This document shows, one piece after another, positions 1 through 8,463 of a stretch of DNA of 64,000 nt. Positions within the stretch are counted from its first letter, which is position 1; the number at the start of each line of letters is the position of its first letter. Below the pieces are notes generated by a model. That model searched no databases. It had not been told where the DNA came from and worked only from the letters and a program-made list of their open reading frames with translations. The DNA is taken from contig JACKKN010000001.1 in the NCBI GenBank assembly GCA_024236415.1, forward strand, positions 434,001 to 498,000. Direction: 5' to 3'. Source of the DNA: Hyphomicrobiales bacterium (GTDB lineage: Bacteria; Pseudomonadota; Alphaproteobacteria; Rhodospirillales; JACKKN01). The position numbers were made by a program, and so were the translations under genes.

Positions 1-778
1 CATCCGGCAAATCATCCGGAACGGCCTCCACCGCGCGGGCCAGGGTCGGTTCGCGCCGGGGGCGCCGCTCGGCCACCGTGGCGGCCAGGGACCCGCCCAG
101 GTCCCGGCCCAGGGACCGCGAGCGCCGCGCCAGGATGCGCAGGCGCGCCACGGCGGCCAGGGTGCCGTCGCGCAGGGCCCGGCCCAGGCGGGCCCAGTCG
201 GCGCGGCTCAGACCCAGGGCCAGGCCCAGGGTCGCCAGCCCGGGCAGGACCAGCAGCAGCCCGTTGCCAACGGTGCCCCAGTTTTCGTGGACCGACAGGG
301 TCAGCGAATTGATCTTGTTCAACAGGATTTGCCCGGCCGCGCCCCCCAGGTCGGCATGCAGGGGCCAGGCGGCCGGCCGCGGCAGGGCCTCCAGCACCCC
401 GGCCAGCAGCAGCACGGCGGCCACCAGGGCCGACAGGCGCAGCCACAGCAGGCCGGGCGGCGACTTGGCAATGGTGCGCCAGCCCCACACCGCCAGCACC
501 AGCACCGGCACGGCGGCGGCCAGGCCCAGGGTCTGCACCAGGGCGTCGGCCACGGCGGCGCCGGGCCGGCCCAGCCAGTTGCGGACCACGGCGTCGGTGG
601 CGCTGTTCAGGGACGGATCGCCGGCGTGGAATCCCAGCAGGGCCGCCGCCAGCAGGGCCGCGGCGGCCAGGATCGCCAATCCGGCCAGCTCGAACAGGCG
701 CCGCTGCACCGCGCGGACGAGACCCGCGGGCAGGATGACGGATGCACTCCTGGCCGGTTTCCTGACGCTCTTCGCCAT
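1..778 (-). CDS. ftsK: DNA translocase FtsK, N-terminal part (cut by window edge)
   Basis: FtsK anchors at the division septum and pumps DNA to resolve terminus chromosome dimers; only the membrane-anchor part is present. I translated this frame by hand: it opens MAKSVRKPARSAS at 778 and stays open for 259 codons to the left edge. It shows the FtsK four-TM domain: an N-terminal helix (ELAGLAILAAAALL), then GDPSLNSATDAVVRNWLGR and GAAVADALVQTLGLAA, which are family signatures, then further hydrophobic helices to about residue 200 and the start of the basic, proline-rich linker. The motor domain lies outside the window. It is downstream of a GGDEF gene and an aminotransferase in the same direction. 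The family call is firm; the exact start is less so. Confidence 0.9.
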   Translation of the reverse strand, partial: MAKSVRKPARSASVILPAGLVRAVQRRLFELAGLAILAAAALLAAALLGFHAGDPSLNSATDAVVRNWLGRPGAAVADALVQTLGLAAAVPVLVLAVWGWRTIAKSPPGLLWLRLSALVAAVLLLAGVLEALPRPAAWPLHADLGGAAGQILLNKINSLTLSVHENWGTVGNGLLLVLPGLATLGLALGLSRADWARLGRALRDGTLAAVARLRILARRSRSLGRDLGGSLAATVAERRPRREPTLARAVEAVPDDLPD

Positions 779-866
779 TCTCGTATTGTTAGGCCATGGG
801 GCTTTACAAGACCTTAAGATCATCCCGGCGGTCCGAATTTCGCCCCGCCCCGGCCGGTGCCGCAGA

Positions 867-2027
867 TCAGGTCGCGGGCGCGGCGCGGGACCCCTGCGCG
901 GCGGCGCCCGGGGTTCCGTCCCCGGTTTCCCGGGCAGCGGTGCCGGCGGCCAGTTCGACCCGGTTCCGGCCGCCCTCCTTGGCCGCGAACAGGGCCCGGT
1001 CGGCCCGCGACAGCAGGGCGTCGGCGTCCTCGCCGACCCGCAGGGTGGCGACCCCGGTGCTGACGGTGACGGGAATGCGCGTGCCGTCCACCTGGAAGGC
1101 GAAGTCCTCGACGGCGCGGCGCAGGCGCTCGGCCACGTCCCGGGCCGCGTCGGTGTCCGTCTCGGGCAGCACCAGCAGGAACTCCTCGCCGCCCAGGCGG
1201 CCGAACCGGTCGATGGTCCGCGCCTGCCGCGACACCAGCGCGGCGAAGGACCTCAGCACCTCGTCGCCGGCGGCGTGGCCCGAGTGGTCGTTGATGCGCT
1301 TGAACAGGTCGATGTCGATGTACAGCACCGAGGCGCTGCGCCGGGCCCGGGCAAAGCGGTCGACCTCGTTTTCCAGGCATTCCAGAATGCGGCCGCGGTT
1401 GAACACCCCAGTCAGGGAGTCGTGGGTGGCGCTGTGCCGCAATTCGTGGGTCAGGCCGAAATACTGGCGCCGCCAGCGCTCGACGAAATAGCCGATCAGC
1501 ACCATGCCGAACGCCGATGTGGCCAGCAGGACCGATCCGGCGGTGATGTCGTCGGACGGGCCGGAGACCCACAGCAGGATCGCCGCGGGAACGGCGAACA
1601 GGATGATTCCGGTCAACAGCAGGTCGCGGAAACGGCCCACGAACATGGCCATGAACTGGGCCGTGATGGCCTGGGCGGCGACCGTATAGAAGACCGACGC
1701 GTCGGGAAGATTCAGGCCCAGCCCGGTGTTGGCGACGCTGGCGACCAGGGCCAGCACGACGGTCACCGGGGATGGATCGAACGACCGCCGGGCCCAGGTG
1801 AAGGCGAAGACCGCCAGCAGCATGGCCGTGGCCGTGACCCGGATGGCGACCAGGTTATCCAGGCGCGCGTTGTCGAAAAGGTGGTCGCTGACCAGGTTCG
1901 CCGGGTAGGCCACCATGCCGACGCAGAGGACGATGCGCAGCATCCGGCGGTAATGGACGTCCGTCCAGTCGTGGTATTCCTGTTCCGTGTCCGCGTCGAA
2001 CCGCGCCTCGGGCAACCCCAGGGGCAT
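867..2027 (-). CDS. Membrane-bound diguanylate cyclase (GGDEF protein)
   Basis: Predicted to make the second messenger c-di-GMP from two GTP at the inner membrane. The start MPLGLPEARFDAD is set by a purine-rich RBS (AAAGGGGGAAGAC) directly upstream; the frame is open further upstream but that part is non-coding in character. The protein has 386 residues. Residues about 30-190 form about six hydrophobic helices without a recognisable ligand domain. The GGDEF domain follows (about 215-370), with the intact active-site signature RLGGEEF near residue 280. An RxxD (RTID) ends five residues before GGEEF, the expected position of the product-inhibition I-site. It should therefore be active and feedback-inhibited. 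It lies between the aminotransferase and ftsK, genes that are usually close neighbours in relatives, so it looks like an insertion into that pair. The input signal is unknown. Confidence 0.88.
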   Translation of the reverse strand: MPLGLPEARFDADTEQEYHDWTDVHYRRMLRIVLCVGMVAYPANLVSDHLFDNARLDNLVAIRVTATAMLLAVFAFTWARRSFDPSPVTVVLALVASVANTGLGLNLPDASVFYTVAAQAITAQFMAMFVGRFRDLLLTGIILFAVPAAILLWVSGPSDDITAGSVLLATSAFGMVLIGYFVERWRRQYFGLTHELRHSATHDSLTGVFNRGRILECLENEVDRFARARRSASVLYIDIDLFKRINDHSGHAAGDEVLRSFAALVSRQARTIDRFGRLGGEEFLLVLPETDTDAARDVAERLRRAVEDFAFQVDGTRIPVTVSTGVATLRVGEDADALLSRADRALFAAKEGGRNRVELAAGTAARETGDGTPGAAAQGSRAAPAT

Positions 2028-2142
2028 GTCTTCCCCCTTTCCCTCGGAAAAGGTGAGAGCGTCGTGCCTCGCAGGGTGGCATGATAGCATGCAAAGGCCA
2101 AGACATGGCCCAATTCCCCAGGGCGCGTGGCGCAGGGGGGCC

Positions 2143-3333
2143 CTACAGGGTTCGCGCCAGGCGGTGCAGGGCATCCTCGGTGGTGGCCGGGTCGTAGACC
2201 AGGGCGACCCGGATGTAGGGGGCGCCCGGGTTGTTGCCGGCGCCGTCGGCGCGGGCCAGGTAGGCCCCGGGCAGGACGCGCAGGGCGGCCTCGGTCCACA
2301 GGCGTTTCGCCGCCGCCTCGCCGTCGCCCACGTCCAGCCACAGGAAGAATCCGCCGCCGGGACGATAGGCCCCGTGGCGGCCCTGCAGGATGCGCGCCGC
2401 CAGGTCGAACTTCTCGGCGTACAGGGCCCGGTTCTCGGCGGCGTGGGCGTCGTCGTTCCACAGGGCTTCCGACGCCGCCATGATGGGCATGGGGATGGTG
2501 GCGCCGCCATAGCTGCGCAGCAGTTTGAGCTTGGCCATCACCTTGGGGCAGCCGGCCACGAAGCCCGAGCGCAGGCCCGGCGCGCTGGACCGCTTGGACA
2601 GGGAGTGGAACACGGCGACGTTGTCCAGGTCGCCGCCCAGGTCCTGGCAGACGTTGAGGGCGCTGATGGGCGCCTCGCCGGTGTAGATGTCGGCGTAGCA
2701 TTCATCCATGGCCAGCAGGAAATCGAACCGCCGCGCCAGCTCCACCGCCCGGCGCAAATAGGCGCGGTCGGCCACCGTGCCCTGGGGGTTTGCCGGCGAG
2801 CACAGGTAGAACAATGCCGCGCGCGCCAGGTCGGCCTCGGGGATGGCGTCCAGGTCGGGCAGGAATCCGGTGTCGGGACCCGTGTCCAGGAACCGCACCT
2901 CGGCGCCGGACATGAACCCAGAGCCGGCATAGACGTGGTACCCCGGGTTGGGCATCAGCACCACGGGCCGCGGCCCGGCGGCCTCGGGGTCAACGGCCAG
3001 GGTGGCGATCATGTACAGGGCCTCGCGGGTGCCGGCCACGGGCACCACGTGGCGGTCCGGGTCCAGCGCCAGGGCGTCCAGGCCGAAACGGCGGCGCAGC
3101 CAGCCGACGATGGCGGCGCGCAGGCCCGGCGTGCCCGGTGGCGGCGGGTACTTGTTCCACAGGTGGGCGTTGGCCGCCACGGCCTCGGCGATCATGGCCG
3201 GCGGGGTGTGCTGCGGCTCGCCGATGGACAGGGCCAGGGGCGCCACGCCGGGCGGCGGCGCGGTGCCGTCCAGCAGGTCGCGCAGGCGGTCGAAGGGGTA
3301 GTCCGTCAGCAGGTCGAGGCGGGAATTGAGCAT
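2143..3333 (-). CDS. PLP-dependent class I/II aminotransferase (DapC/AspC-like)
   Basis: A fold-type I aminotransferase of 396 residues. The start MLNSRLDLLTDYPFDRL is chosen because relatives begin this way; an upstream extension in frame lacks conserved sequence. Visible marks are the N-terminal substrate loop (SIGEPQHTPP), the NPxG-type segment CSPANPQGTV, the DECYADIY segment that binds the PLP ring, and the Schiff-base lysine in SLSKRSSAPGLRSGF near residue 247. Alphaproteobacterial proteins of this type are often annotated as N-succinyldiaminopimelate aminotransferase (lysine/peptidoglycan pathway) when found beside ftsK, but specificity cannot be read from sequence. It is separated from the upstream amt gene by about 105 bp containing an imperfect GC-rich hairpin. 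Confidence 0.85.
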   Translation of the reverse strand: MLNSRLDLLTDYPFDRLRDLLDGTAPPPGVAPLALSIGEPQHTPPAMIAEAVAANAHLWNKYPPPPGTPGLRAAIVGWLRRRFGLDALALDPDRHVVPVAGTREALYMIATLAVDPEAAGPRPVVLMPNPGYHVYAGSGFMSGAEVRFLDTGPDTGFLPDLDAIPEADLARAALFYLCSPANPQGTVADRAYLRRAVELARRFDFLLAMDECYADIYTGEAPISALNVCQDLGGDLDNVAVFHSLSKRSSAPGLRSGFVAGCPKVMAKLKLLRSYGGATIPMPIMAASEALWNDDAHAAENRALYAEKFDLAARILQGRHGAYRPGGGFFLWLDVGDGEAAAKRLWTEAALRVLPGAYLARADGAGNNPGAPYIRVALVYDPATTEDALHRLARTL

Positions 3334-3361
3334 GGGAACCACAAGGTCCAGGGGGAGGAGG

Positions 3362-3394
3362 GAGGGGAGTGTATCCCCCGGTCCCCCTCCCCTC
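3362..3394 (-). terminator. Possible terminator hairpin downstream of amt
   Basis: A perfect 8-bp inverted repeat (GAGGGGAG at 3362-3369 and CTCCCCTC at 3387-3394) with a 17-nt loop lies between the amt stop codon and the aminotransferase start. There is no run of T after it, so it may be a pause or mRNA-stability hairpin rather than an intrinsic terminator. Confidence 0.3.
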
Positions 3395-3439
3395 AAGGAC
3401 CGACTTGTTTCCATACGGCCCGCGGCGGCGGACGGCGGA

Positions 3440-4672
3440 TCAGCCGGCCACATCCTCCTCGGGATAGGCGCCGATCTTGTGCATGGACAGGTCGGCGCCG
3501 CGGTATTCCTCGTCCTCGGTCAGGCGGATGCCGACCGTGGCCTTGAGCGCGCCGTAGACCACGAACCCGGCCACGGTCGCCACCACCACGCCAATGCCGG
3601 TGCCCACCGCCTGGGCCGCCAGGCTGACCCCGCCCAGGCCGCCCAGGGCCTCGAGGCCGAAGATGCCGCAGGCCAGGCCGCCCCACACCCCGCACATGCC
3701 ATGCAGGGGCCAGACGCCCAGGACGTCGTCGATCTTCCACTTGGCCTGGCACTGGTTGAAGCCCCACACGAACAGGCCGCCGGCGACCCCGCCGGTGACC
3801 AGGGCGCCGATGGGGTGCATCACGTCGGACCCGGCGCAGACCGCCACCAGCCCGGCCAGGGCGCCGTTGTGCACGAAGCCCGGGTCGTTGCGCCCGGCCA
3901 GCAGGGCGGTCAGGATGCCGCCGGCCATGGCCATCAGCGAGTTCATGGCCACCAGGCCGGAGATCCCCTGCAGGCTCTGGGCGCTCATGACGTTGAAGCC
4001 GAACCAGCCCACGGACAGGACCCAGGACCCCAGGGCCAGGAACGGGATGTTGGACGGCGGGATGCCGTTCATGCGCCCGTCGCGGCGGTACCGGCCCATG
4101 CGCGCGCCCAGCATGACGACCGCGCCCAGGGCGATCCACCCGCCCATGGCGTGGACCACCACCGAGCCGGCGAAATCATGGAACCCGGCGCCGAAGGTGG
4201 CGGCCATCCAGTCCTGGAAGCCCAGGCGGCTGCCCCAGACCATGCCCTCGAAGGTGGGATAGACCAGGGCCACCAGGACCGCCGTCGCCGCCACCTGGGG
4301 CCAGAACCTGGCCCGCTCGGCGATCCCGCCCGAAATGATGGCCGGAATCGCCGCGGCGAAGGTCAGCAGAAAGAAGAATTTGACCAGGTCATAGCCGCTG
4401 GCGCCGAAGGCGGTGCCGGATCCCGGCGTGGCGCCGATCAGCACCCCCGCGCCCTGGAAGAACGACACGCCGTAGGCCACGGCATATCCGATGAAAAAAT
4501 AGGCCATGGTCGAAATGGCGAAGTCGACCAGGATCTTGATCAGGGCGTTGACCTGGTTCTTTCGGCGCACGGTCCCGACCTCGAGAAAGGCGAATCCCGA
4601 GTGCATGGCCAGGACCATGATCGCCCCCATGAGCACAAAAAAGACGTCAGCGCCGGATTTGAGCGCATCCAT
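3440..4672 (-). CDS. amt: Ammonium transporter (Amt family), no signal peptide
   Basis: Inner-membrane ammonium channel of 410 residues, 11 predicted helices. It has the twin pore histidines: one in SVVVHAMGGW (H174) and one in WPLHGMCGVWGG (H324). The conserved DFAGS that precedes the first, and the Amt C-terminal tail ending KIGAYPEED, which contacts PII, are also present. Unlike the two paralogues to the right it starts directly in the first membrane helix, has no cleavable signal peptide, and has no glnK of its own. A sigma-54 promoter lies only 49 nt upstream of the start codon, so it is probably expressed under nitrogen limitation as a separate transcript. It belongs to a branch clearly different from the 5029-6330 protein, so it is not a recent duplicate of it. 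Confidence 0.93.
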   Translation of the reverse strand: MDALKSGADVFFVLMGAIMVLAMHSGFAFLEVGTVRRKNQVNALIKILVDFAISTMAYFFIGYAVAYGVSFFQGAGVLIGATPGSGTAFGASGYDLVKFFFLLTFAAAIPAIISGGIAERARFWPQVAATAVLVALVYPTFEGMVWGSRLGFQDWMAATFGAGFHDFAGSVVVHAMGGWIALGAVVMLGARMGRYRRDGRMNGIPPSNIPFLALGSWVLSVGWFGFNVMSAQSLQGISGLVAMNSLMAMAGGILTALLAGRNDPGFVHNGALAGLVAVCAGSDVMHPIGALVTGGVAGGLFVWGFNQCQAKWKIDDVLGVWPLHGMCGVWGGLACGIFGLEALGGLGGVSLAAQAVGTGIGVVVATVAGFVVYGALKATVGIRLTEDEEYRGADLSMHKIGAYPEEDVAG

Positions 4673-4720
4673 GCGAATCCTCCCGTGTCTGGCAAAGAGC
4701 TCCTTCAGGGCCGGCCGTTC

Positions 4721-4735
4721 TCAAGAAACGTGCCA
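4721..4735 (-). promoter_or_regulatory. Sigma-54 (RpoN) promoter for amt
   Basis: On the minus strand the 15-mer TGGCACGTTTCTTGA matches the -24/-12 consensus TGGCACG-N4-TTGCW except for A at the last GC position. It lies 49 nt upstream of the amt start, giving a leader of about 35-40 nt. An imperfect IHF site (one mismatch, 4753-4765) lies just upstream. Two further copies of this promoter precede the glnK genes. Confidence 0.8.
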
Positions 4736-4878
4736 GTCGGGGGCGGCGGGGCTAAGGCGTTGAATTTGCAGGTGTGAGGGTGGGTGCCATGCGCTGGCCG
4801 CAAAGCCCGGGCCCGGCACCTGCACAGAAAAGCGGCCCCGGGGCGGAAAAACGTCCAATATTTGGGCAGAAACGGAAA

Positions 4879-4906
4879 GGACCGGAAGGCCGCAGCCTTC
4901 CGGTCC
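4879..4906 (-). terminator. Hairpin downstream of amtB, probable terminator
   Basis: A perfect 12-bp inverted repeat, GGACCGGAAGGC / GCCTTCCGGTCC with a 4-nt loop, followed on the minus strand by T-rich TTTCCGTTTCT. It lies about 120 nt after the amtB stop and upstream of the amt sigma-54 promoter. The rest of this 356-bp gap (4673-5028) holds only that promoter. The stem is nearly identical to the one at 7023-7048. Confidence 0.65.
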
Positions 4907-5028
4907 GTGGCGGAACGGGGGCAGAGAGAGGAAGGAGCGGCCCTGGCCGCCCGCCCGCCGCTGACCCGGGCCCGATCCGACGCGGGGGAGGAGGTCCGCG
5001 CCGGATCTTTGGGACCGGGTTTGGTCCG

Positions 5029-6330
5029 CTACTGCACGGTTTCGCCGTGCAGGTTGATGTCCAGGCCACCGATTTCGGTGTCCTGGTCGACCCGCAGGCC
5101 GATCACCACGTCGATCACCTTGAGGATGATGAAGGTCGCCACCGCGCAGTAGACGATGGTGGCGAGGATGCCCTCGACCTGGATCAGGACCTGGCCCGGG
5201 TTGCCTTCCAGCAGGCCCTTGGTGCCGCCCACGGACTCGACCGCGAACACGCCGGTCAGGATGGCGCCGACGATGCCGCCGATGCCGTGCACGCCGAAGG
5301 CGTCCAGCGAGTCGTCGTATTTGCCCACGTGCTTGAGCCAGGTGGCGCCCCAGTAGCAGGCGATGCCGGCGATGATGCCGATGGCGAGCGCCCCGGTCGG
5401 GCCGACGAAGCCCGACGCCGGGGTGATGGCCACCAGGCCGGCCACGGCGCCCGAGATGATGCCCAGCACGCTGGGCTTCTTGCGCAGCATCCATTCGGCG
5501 CACATCCACGACAGGGCCGCCGCCGCGGTGGCGATCTGGGTCACCGCCATGGCCATGCCGGCGCCGCCGTTGGCGGCCACCGCCGAGCCGGCGTTGAAGC
5601 CGAACCAGCCGACCCACAGCAGCGAGGCGCCGATGACACTGAGCACCAGGTTATGCGGCGCCATGTTCTCGGAGCCATAGCCCGTGCGCCGGCCCAGCAC
5701 GATGGCCGAGACCAGGCCGGCGATGCCGGCGTTGATGTGCACCACGGTGCCGCCGGCGAAGTCAAGCACGCCGGCACTGCCCAGGAAGCCACCGCCCCAT
5801 ACCCAATGGCAGATGGGGGCATAGACGACCACCACCCACAGCCCCATGAACCACAGCAGGGCCGAGAACTTCATGCGGTCGGCGAAGGCGCCGGCGATCA
5901 GCGCCGGGGTGATGATGGCGAAGGTCATCTGGAAGATCACGAACACCGTCTCGGGGATGGTGCCGGACAGGCTGTCGGTGCCGATGCCGGCCAGGAACGC
6001 CTTGCCGGCGCCGCCGACCCAGGACTGCAGCGCGCCGCCGTCGGAGAATGCCAGCGAATAGCCGATGACCATCCACAGGACCGTGACCAGGCAGGTGGTG
6101 GCGAAGCTCTGCATCACCGTGGCCAGGACGTTCTTCTTGCGCACCATGCCGCCGTAGAACAGCGCCAGGCCCGGGATGGTCATCATCAGGACCAGGGCGG
6201 TCGAGGTCAGCATCCACGCGGTGTCGCCGGTGTCCAGCTTGGCGTCGTCCGCGAGGGCCGGGCCGGCGGCCGCCACCAGGGCGGCGACGGCCGGACCGGC
6301 GAAGGCAAATCGTTTCATGAGATTTGGCAT
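5029..6330 (-). CDS. amtB: Ammonium transporter AmtB with signal peptide
   Basis: Ammonium channel of 433 residues. Residues 1-28 form a signal peptide ending PALA-DD; this is followed by 11 helices. Pore histidines are seen in GGTVVHINAG and AFGVHGIGG; DFAGG and WVGWFGFNAGS are also typical. The C-terminal tail (IGGLDINLHGETV) is the PII-docking region. The start MPNLMKRF is preferred over the internal MKRF because an AGGAG overlapping the glnK stop codon sits 8 nt upstream. With glnK 12 nt before it, this is the classical glnK-amtB pair, in which unmodified GlnK blocks the channel when nitrogen becomes plentiful. Confidence 0.95.
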   Translation of the reverse strand: MPNLMKRFAFAGPAVAALVAAAGPALADDAKLDTGDTAWMLTSTALVLMMTIPGLALFYGGMVRKKNVLATVMQSFATTCLVTVLWMVIGYSLAFSDGGALQSWVGGAGKAFLAGIGTDSLSGTIPETVFVIFQMTFAIITPALIAGAFADRMKFSALLWFMGLWVVVVYAPICHWVWGGGFLGSAGVLDFAGGTVVHINAGIAGLVSAIVLGRRTGYGSENMAPHNLVLSVIGASLLWVGWFGFNAGSAVAANGGAGMAMAVTQIATAAAALSWMCAEWMLRKKPSVLGIISGAVAGLVAITPASGFVGPTGALAIGIIAGIACYWGATWLKHVGKYDDSLDAFGVHGIGGIVGAILTGVFAVESVGGTKGLLEGNPGQVLIQVEGILATIVYCAVATFIILKVIDVVIGLRVDQDTEIGGLDINLHGETVQ

Positions 6331-6342
6331 TTTTGATTACTC

Positions 6343-6681
6343 CTAGAGCACGTCGGCGTCGGTTTCGCCGGTTCGGATGCGCACGACCCGCTTCAGGTCG
6401 CTGACGAAGATCTTGCCGTCCCCGATCTTGCCGGTCTGGGCGGCCTTCTGGATGGCCTCGACGATGGCCTCGACCATCTCGTCGTTGGCCGCCACCTCGA
6501 CCTTCACCTTGGGGACGAAGTTCACGGTGTACTCGGCGCCGCGGTAGATCTCGGCCTGGCCCTTCTGCCGGCCGAAACCCTTGACCTCGCTCACCGTCAT
6601 GCCCTGAACGCCGACCACGCTCAGGGCTTCGCGCACGTCGTCCAGCTTGAACGGCTTGACGATTGCTGTGATCAGTTTCAT
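6343..6681 (-). CDS. glnK: Nitrogen regulatory protein PII (GlnK type), copy 1
   Basis: A 112-residue PII signal protein that binds ATP/ADP and 2-oxoglutarate and controls AmtB and nitrogen enzymes. The start MKLITAIVKPFKLDDVREAL is preceded by AGAGGA. The T-loop is canonical (GFGRQKGQAEIYRGAEY), with the uridylylation tyrosine at position 51 and Q39. The B-loop region KIGDGKIFV and the C-terminal RIRTGE are also present. It differs from the second copy (8464-8802) mainly in the strand after the T-loop and in the C-terminus, so the two may bind different partners. Its sigma-54 promoter lies about 110 nt upstream. The first gene of a two-gene operon with amtB. Confidence 0.96.
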   Translation of the reverse strand: MKLITAIVKPFKLDDVREALSVVGVQGMTVSEVKGFGRQKGQAEIYRGAEYTVNFVPKVKVEVAANDEMVEAIVEAIQKAAQTGKIGDGKIFVSDLKRVVRIRTGETDADVL

Positions 6682-6789
6682 GTCGAACGGTCCTCTTGTC
6701 GCGGTCGCCGCCCACCCTCGCGGCGGGAACGGGTTGACCTGGTTGACGCCCACGCGGGGGCTCGGCCTGCGCCGATCCCTTGGCCCATA

Positions 6790-6804
6790 TCAAGAACCGT
6801 GCCG
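6790..6804 (-). promoter_or_regulatory. Sigma-54 (RpoN) promoter for glnK-amtB (copy 1)
   Basis: Minus-strand CGGCACGGTTCTTGA matches the -24/-12 layout (GGCACG-N4-TTG). The predicted transcript starts about 97 nt before glnK. An IHF consensus lies 30 bp upstream. I found no clean NtrC palindrome (TGCACC-N5-GGTGCA) in 6850-7020. Confidence 0.78.
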
Positions 6805-6833
6805 GTTTCGGGGATCGGTGGATAATCGATGGA

Positions 6834-6846
6834 AATCAACTAGTTG
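6834..6846 (-). promoter_or_regulatory. Probable IHF site upstream of glnK copy 1
   Basis: AATCAACTAGTTG (plus strand) fits the IHF consensus WATCARNNNNTTR at every defined position. It starts 30 bp upstream of the -24 end of the sigma-54 promoter, the usual place for a DNA bend between an NtrC enhancer and RpoN. The core TCAACTAGTTGA is also a perfect 12-bp palindrome, so a dimeric regulator is an alternative. Apart from this, the promoter and the hairpin at 7023, the 410-bp gap 6682-7091 shows nothing else. Confidence 0.55.
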
Positions 6847-7022
6847 ACATACGGGCTCTCGGCCTGGACCAGGTTCGGCGCCCAAATGACATGCATATGA
6901 AACAAGCACAGCGCGCCAGATGACGAAATTTTATGCACTGGTTCCGGGGCGCCGTGGTGGCGGCAACCGGCGCCGTGGGCGCCCCTGGACTGGAAATCAA
7001 TCAACGAATTGGGGAGAGGGGT

Positions 7023-7048
7023 GACCGGAAGGCCGAAGCCTTCCGGTC
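7023..7048 (-). terminator. Hairpin with UUCG loop downstream of amt (copy 3)
   Basis: An 11-bp perfect inverted repeat, GACCGGAAGGC / GCCTTCCGGTC. Read on the minus strand the loop is C-UUCG-G, an extra-stable tetraloop. It follows the amt stop at 7092 by about 45 nt. The stem is the same sequence as at 4879-4906. No strong T tract follows, so it may act as a transcript-stabilising or pause element as well as a terminator. Confidence 0.55.
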
Positions 7049-7091
7049 GGGGTATCCGGCAGGGGGACACGGGGAAGGAGCGGACGACGGT

Positions 7092-8450
7092 TTACACCGT
7101 CTGCGAGCCCCTGCCGAATTCAGGATAGGCCTCGAGGCCCAATTCCACTTTGTCCGTACCCAGCTCTTCCTCTTCCTCGCCGACGCGGATGCCGACGGTG
7201 AACTTGAGGACGAGCCAGACGATGGCGCTGGTAACCAGCACGAAGGCACCGATGGACACGACGCCGGTCAACTGGGTGATGAAGTTGCCGCTGCCGAAGA
7301 TGCCCACGGCCAGCGTGCCCCAGATGCCGCAGAACAGGTGCACCGGGATGGCGCCGACCACGTCGTCGATGCGCAGCTTGTCCAGCAGCGGCACGGTGAA
7401 GACCACGATCCCGGCGCCGATGGCACCGACCACGATGGCCCAGACGTGGTTCTGCAGGTCGGGGCCGGCGGTGATCGACACCAGGCCCGCCAGGGCGCCG
7501 TTCAGGGCCATGGACAGGTCCATCTTGCCGTACACGATCTGGGTCAGGATCATCGCCGTGACCACGCCGGCGGCGGCCGCCAGGTTGGTGTTGACATAGA
7601 CGATGGCCATGGCCGCCACGTCCATGGCGCTGCCCAGGGCCAGCTGCGACCCGCCGTTGAAGCCGAACCAGCCGAACCACAGGACGAAGGTGCCCAGGGT
7701 CGCCAGGGGCATGTTGGCGCCCGGCATGGGCCGCACCGCGCCGCCCTCGTACTTGCCCTTGCGCGCGCCCAGGATGATGGCACCGGTCAGGGCGCACCAG
7801 CCGCCGACGCTGTGCACCAGGGTCGAGCCGGCGAAGTCCGAGAAGCCCATCTTGTCCAGCCAGCCGGCGCCCCAGACCCAGGAGCCCTGGATCGGGTAGA
7901 TCAGGCCGGTCAGGATGACCACGAAGATCATGAACGGCCAGACCTTGATCCGCTCGGCCAGGGTACCCGACACCACCGAGGCGGCGGTGGCGACGAACAC
8001 CATCTGGAAGAACCAGTCGGACATGACGGCATAGCCGTTGTCGGTGACCGCCTTGATCTGTTCGGCGGTGGCCTGCTCGGCATTGATCAGCGCCAGTTCG
8101 GCGTCGGAGGCGTTGTACAGCAGTTTGAACGCGCCGATGTACCCGCCTTCGGGCACGTCCACGTACATGATGGCGTAGCCGATCAGGTAGTACATGATGC
8201 CGGCGATGGAATAGAGGGCGATGTTCTTCAGGCAGATGGCGGCGGTGTTCTTGGACCGCACCAGGCCGGATTCGAGCATGGCGAAGCCGGCGGCCATGAA
8301 CATCACGAGAAAGCCGTGAACCAGGAACGAGAAGCTGTTGAAGACGAACTTCGCCTCTTCACCCACATCCGCAAGCGCCGCATCCGGAGCCATCGCCAGG
8401 AAGGTCAGGGCCAGCAGAACCGCGGCCATGGCGTTTTTCTTGTTAAGCAT
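7092..8450 (-). CDS. amt: Ammonium transporter (Amt family) with signal peptide
   Basis: The third ammonium channel, 452 residues. The start MLNKKNAMAAVLLAL follows a strong GAGGAG; the upstream in-frame extension is out-of-frame glnK sequence. A signal peptide of about 27 residues ends DAALADV. Pore histidines are in GSTLVHSVGGW and IPVHLFCGIWG. Between early helices it carries an extra acidic periplasmic loop of roughly 45 residues (from YVDVPEGG to NGYAVMSDW), not seen in the other two. The C-terminal tail (ELGLEAYPEFG) is of the PII-binding type. It lies 13 nt after glnK copy 2 and is surely co-transcribed with it. Confidence 0.94.
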   Translation of the reverse strand: MLNKKNAMAAVLLALTFLAMAPDAALADVGEEAKFVFNSFSFLVHGFLVMFMAAGFAMLESGLVRSKNTAAICLKNIALYSIAGIMYYLIGYAIMYVDVPEGGYIGAFKLLYNASDAELALINAEQATAEQIKAVTDNGYAVMSDWFFQMVFVATAASVVSGTLAERIKVWPFMIFVVILTGLIYPIQGSWVWGAGWLDKMGFSDFAGSTLVHSVGGWCALTGAIILGARKGKYEGGAVRPMPGANMPLATLGTFVLWFGWFGFNGGSQLALGSAMDVAAMAIVYVNTNLAAAAGVVTAMILTQIVYGKMDLSMALNGALAGLVSITAGPDLQNHVWAIVVGAIGAGIVVFTVPLLDKLRIDDVVGAIPVHLFCGIWGTLAVGIFGSGNFITQLTGVVSIGAFVLVTSAIVWLVLKFTVGIRVGEEEEELGTDKVELGLEAYPEFGRGSQTV

Positions 8451-8463
8451 TAATACAAACTCC

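Noticed and set aside
4736..7022. NtrC enhancer palindromes (TGCACC-N5-GGTGCA) upstream of the sigma-54 promoters
   Set aside because: Only half-sites such as TGCACT at about 6932 and GGGTGC at about 4780 were seen; none pairs with the right spacing, so no enhancer is annotated.
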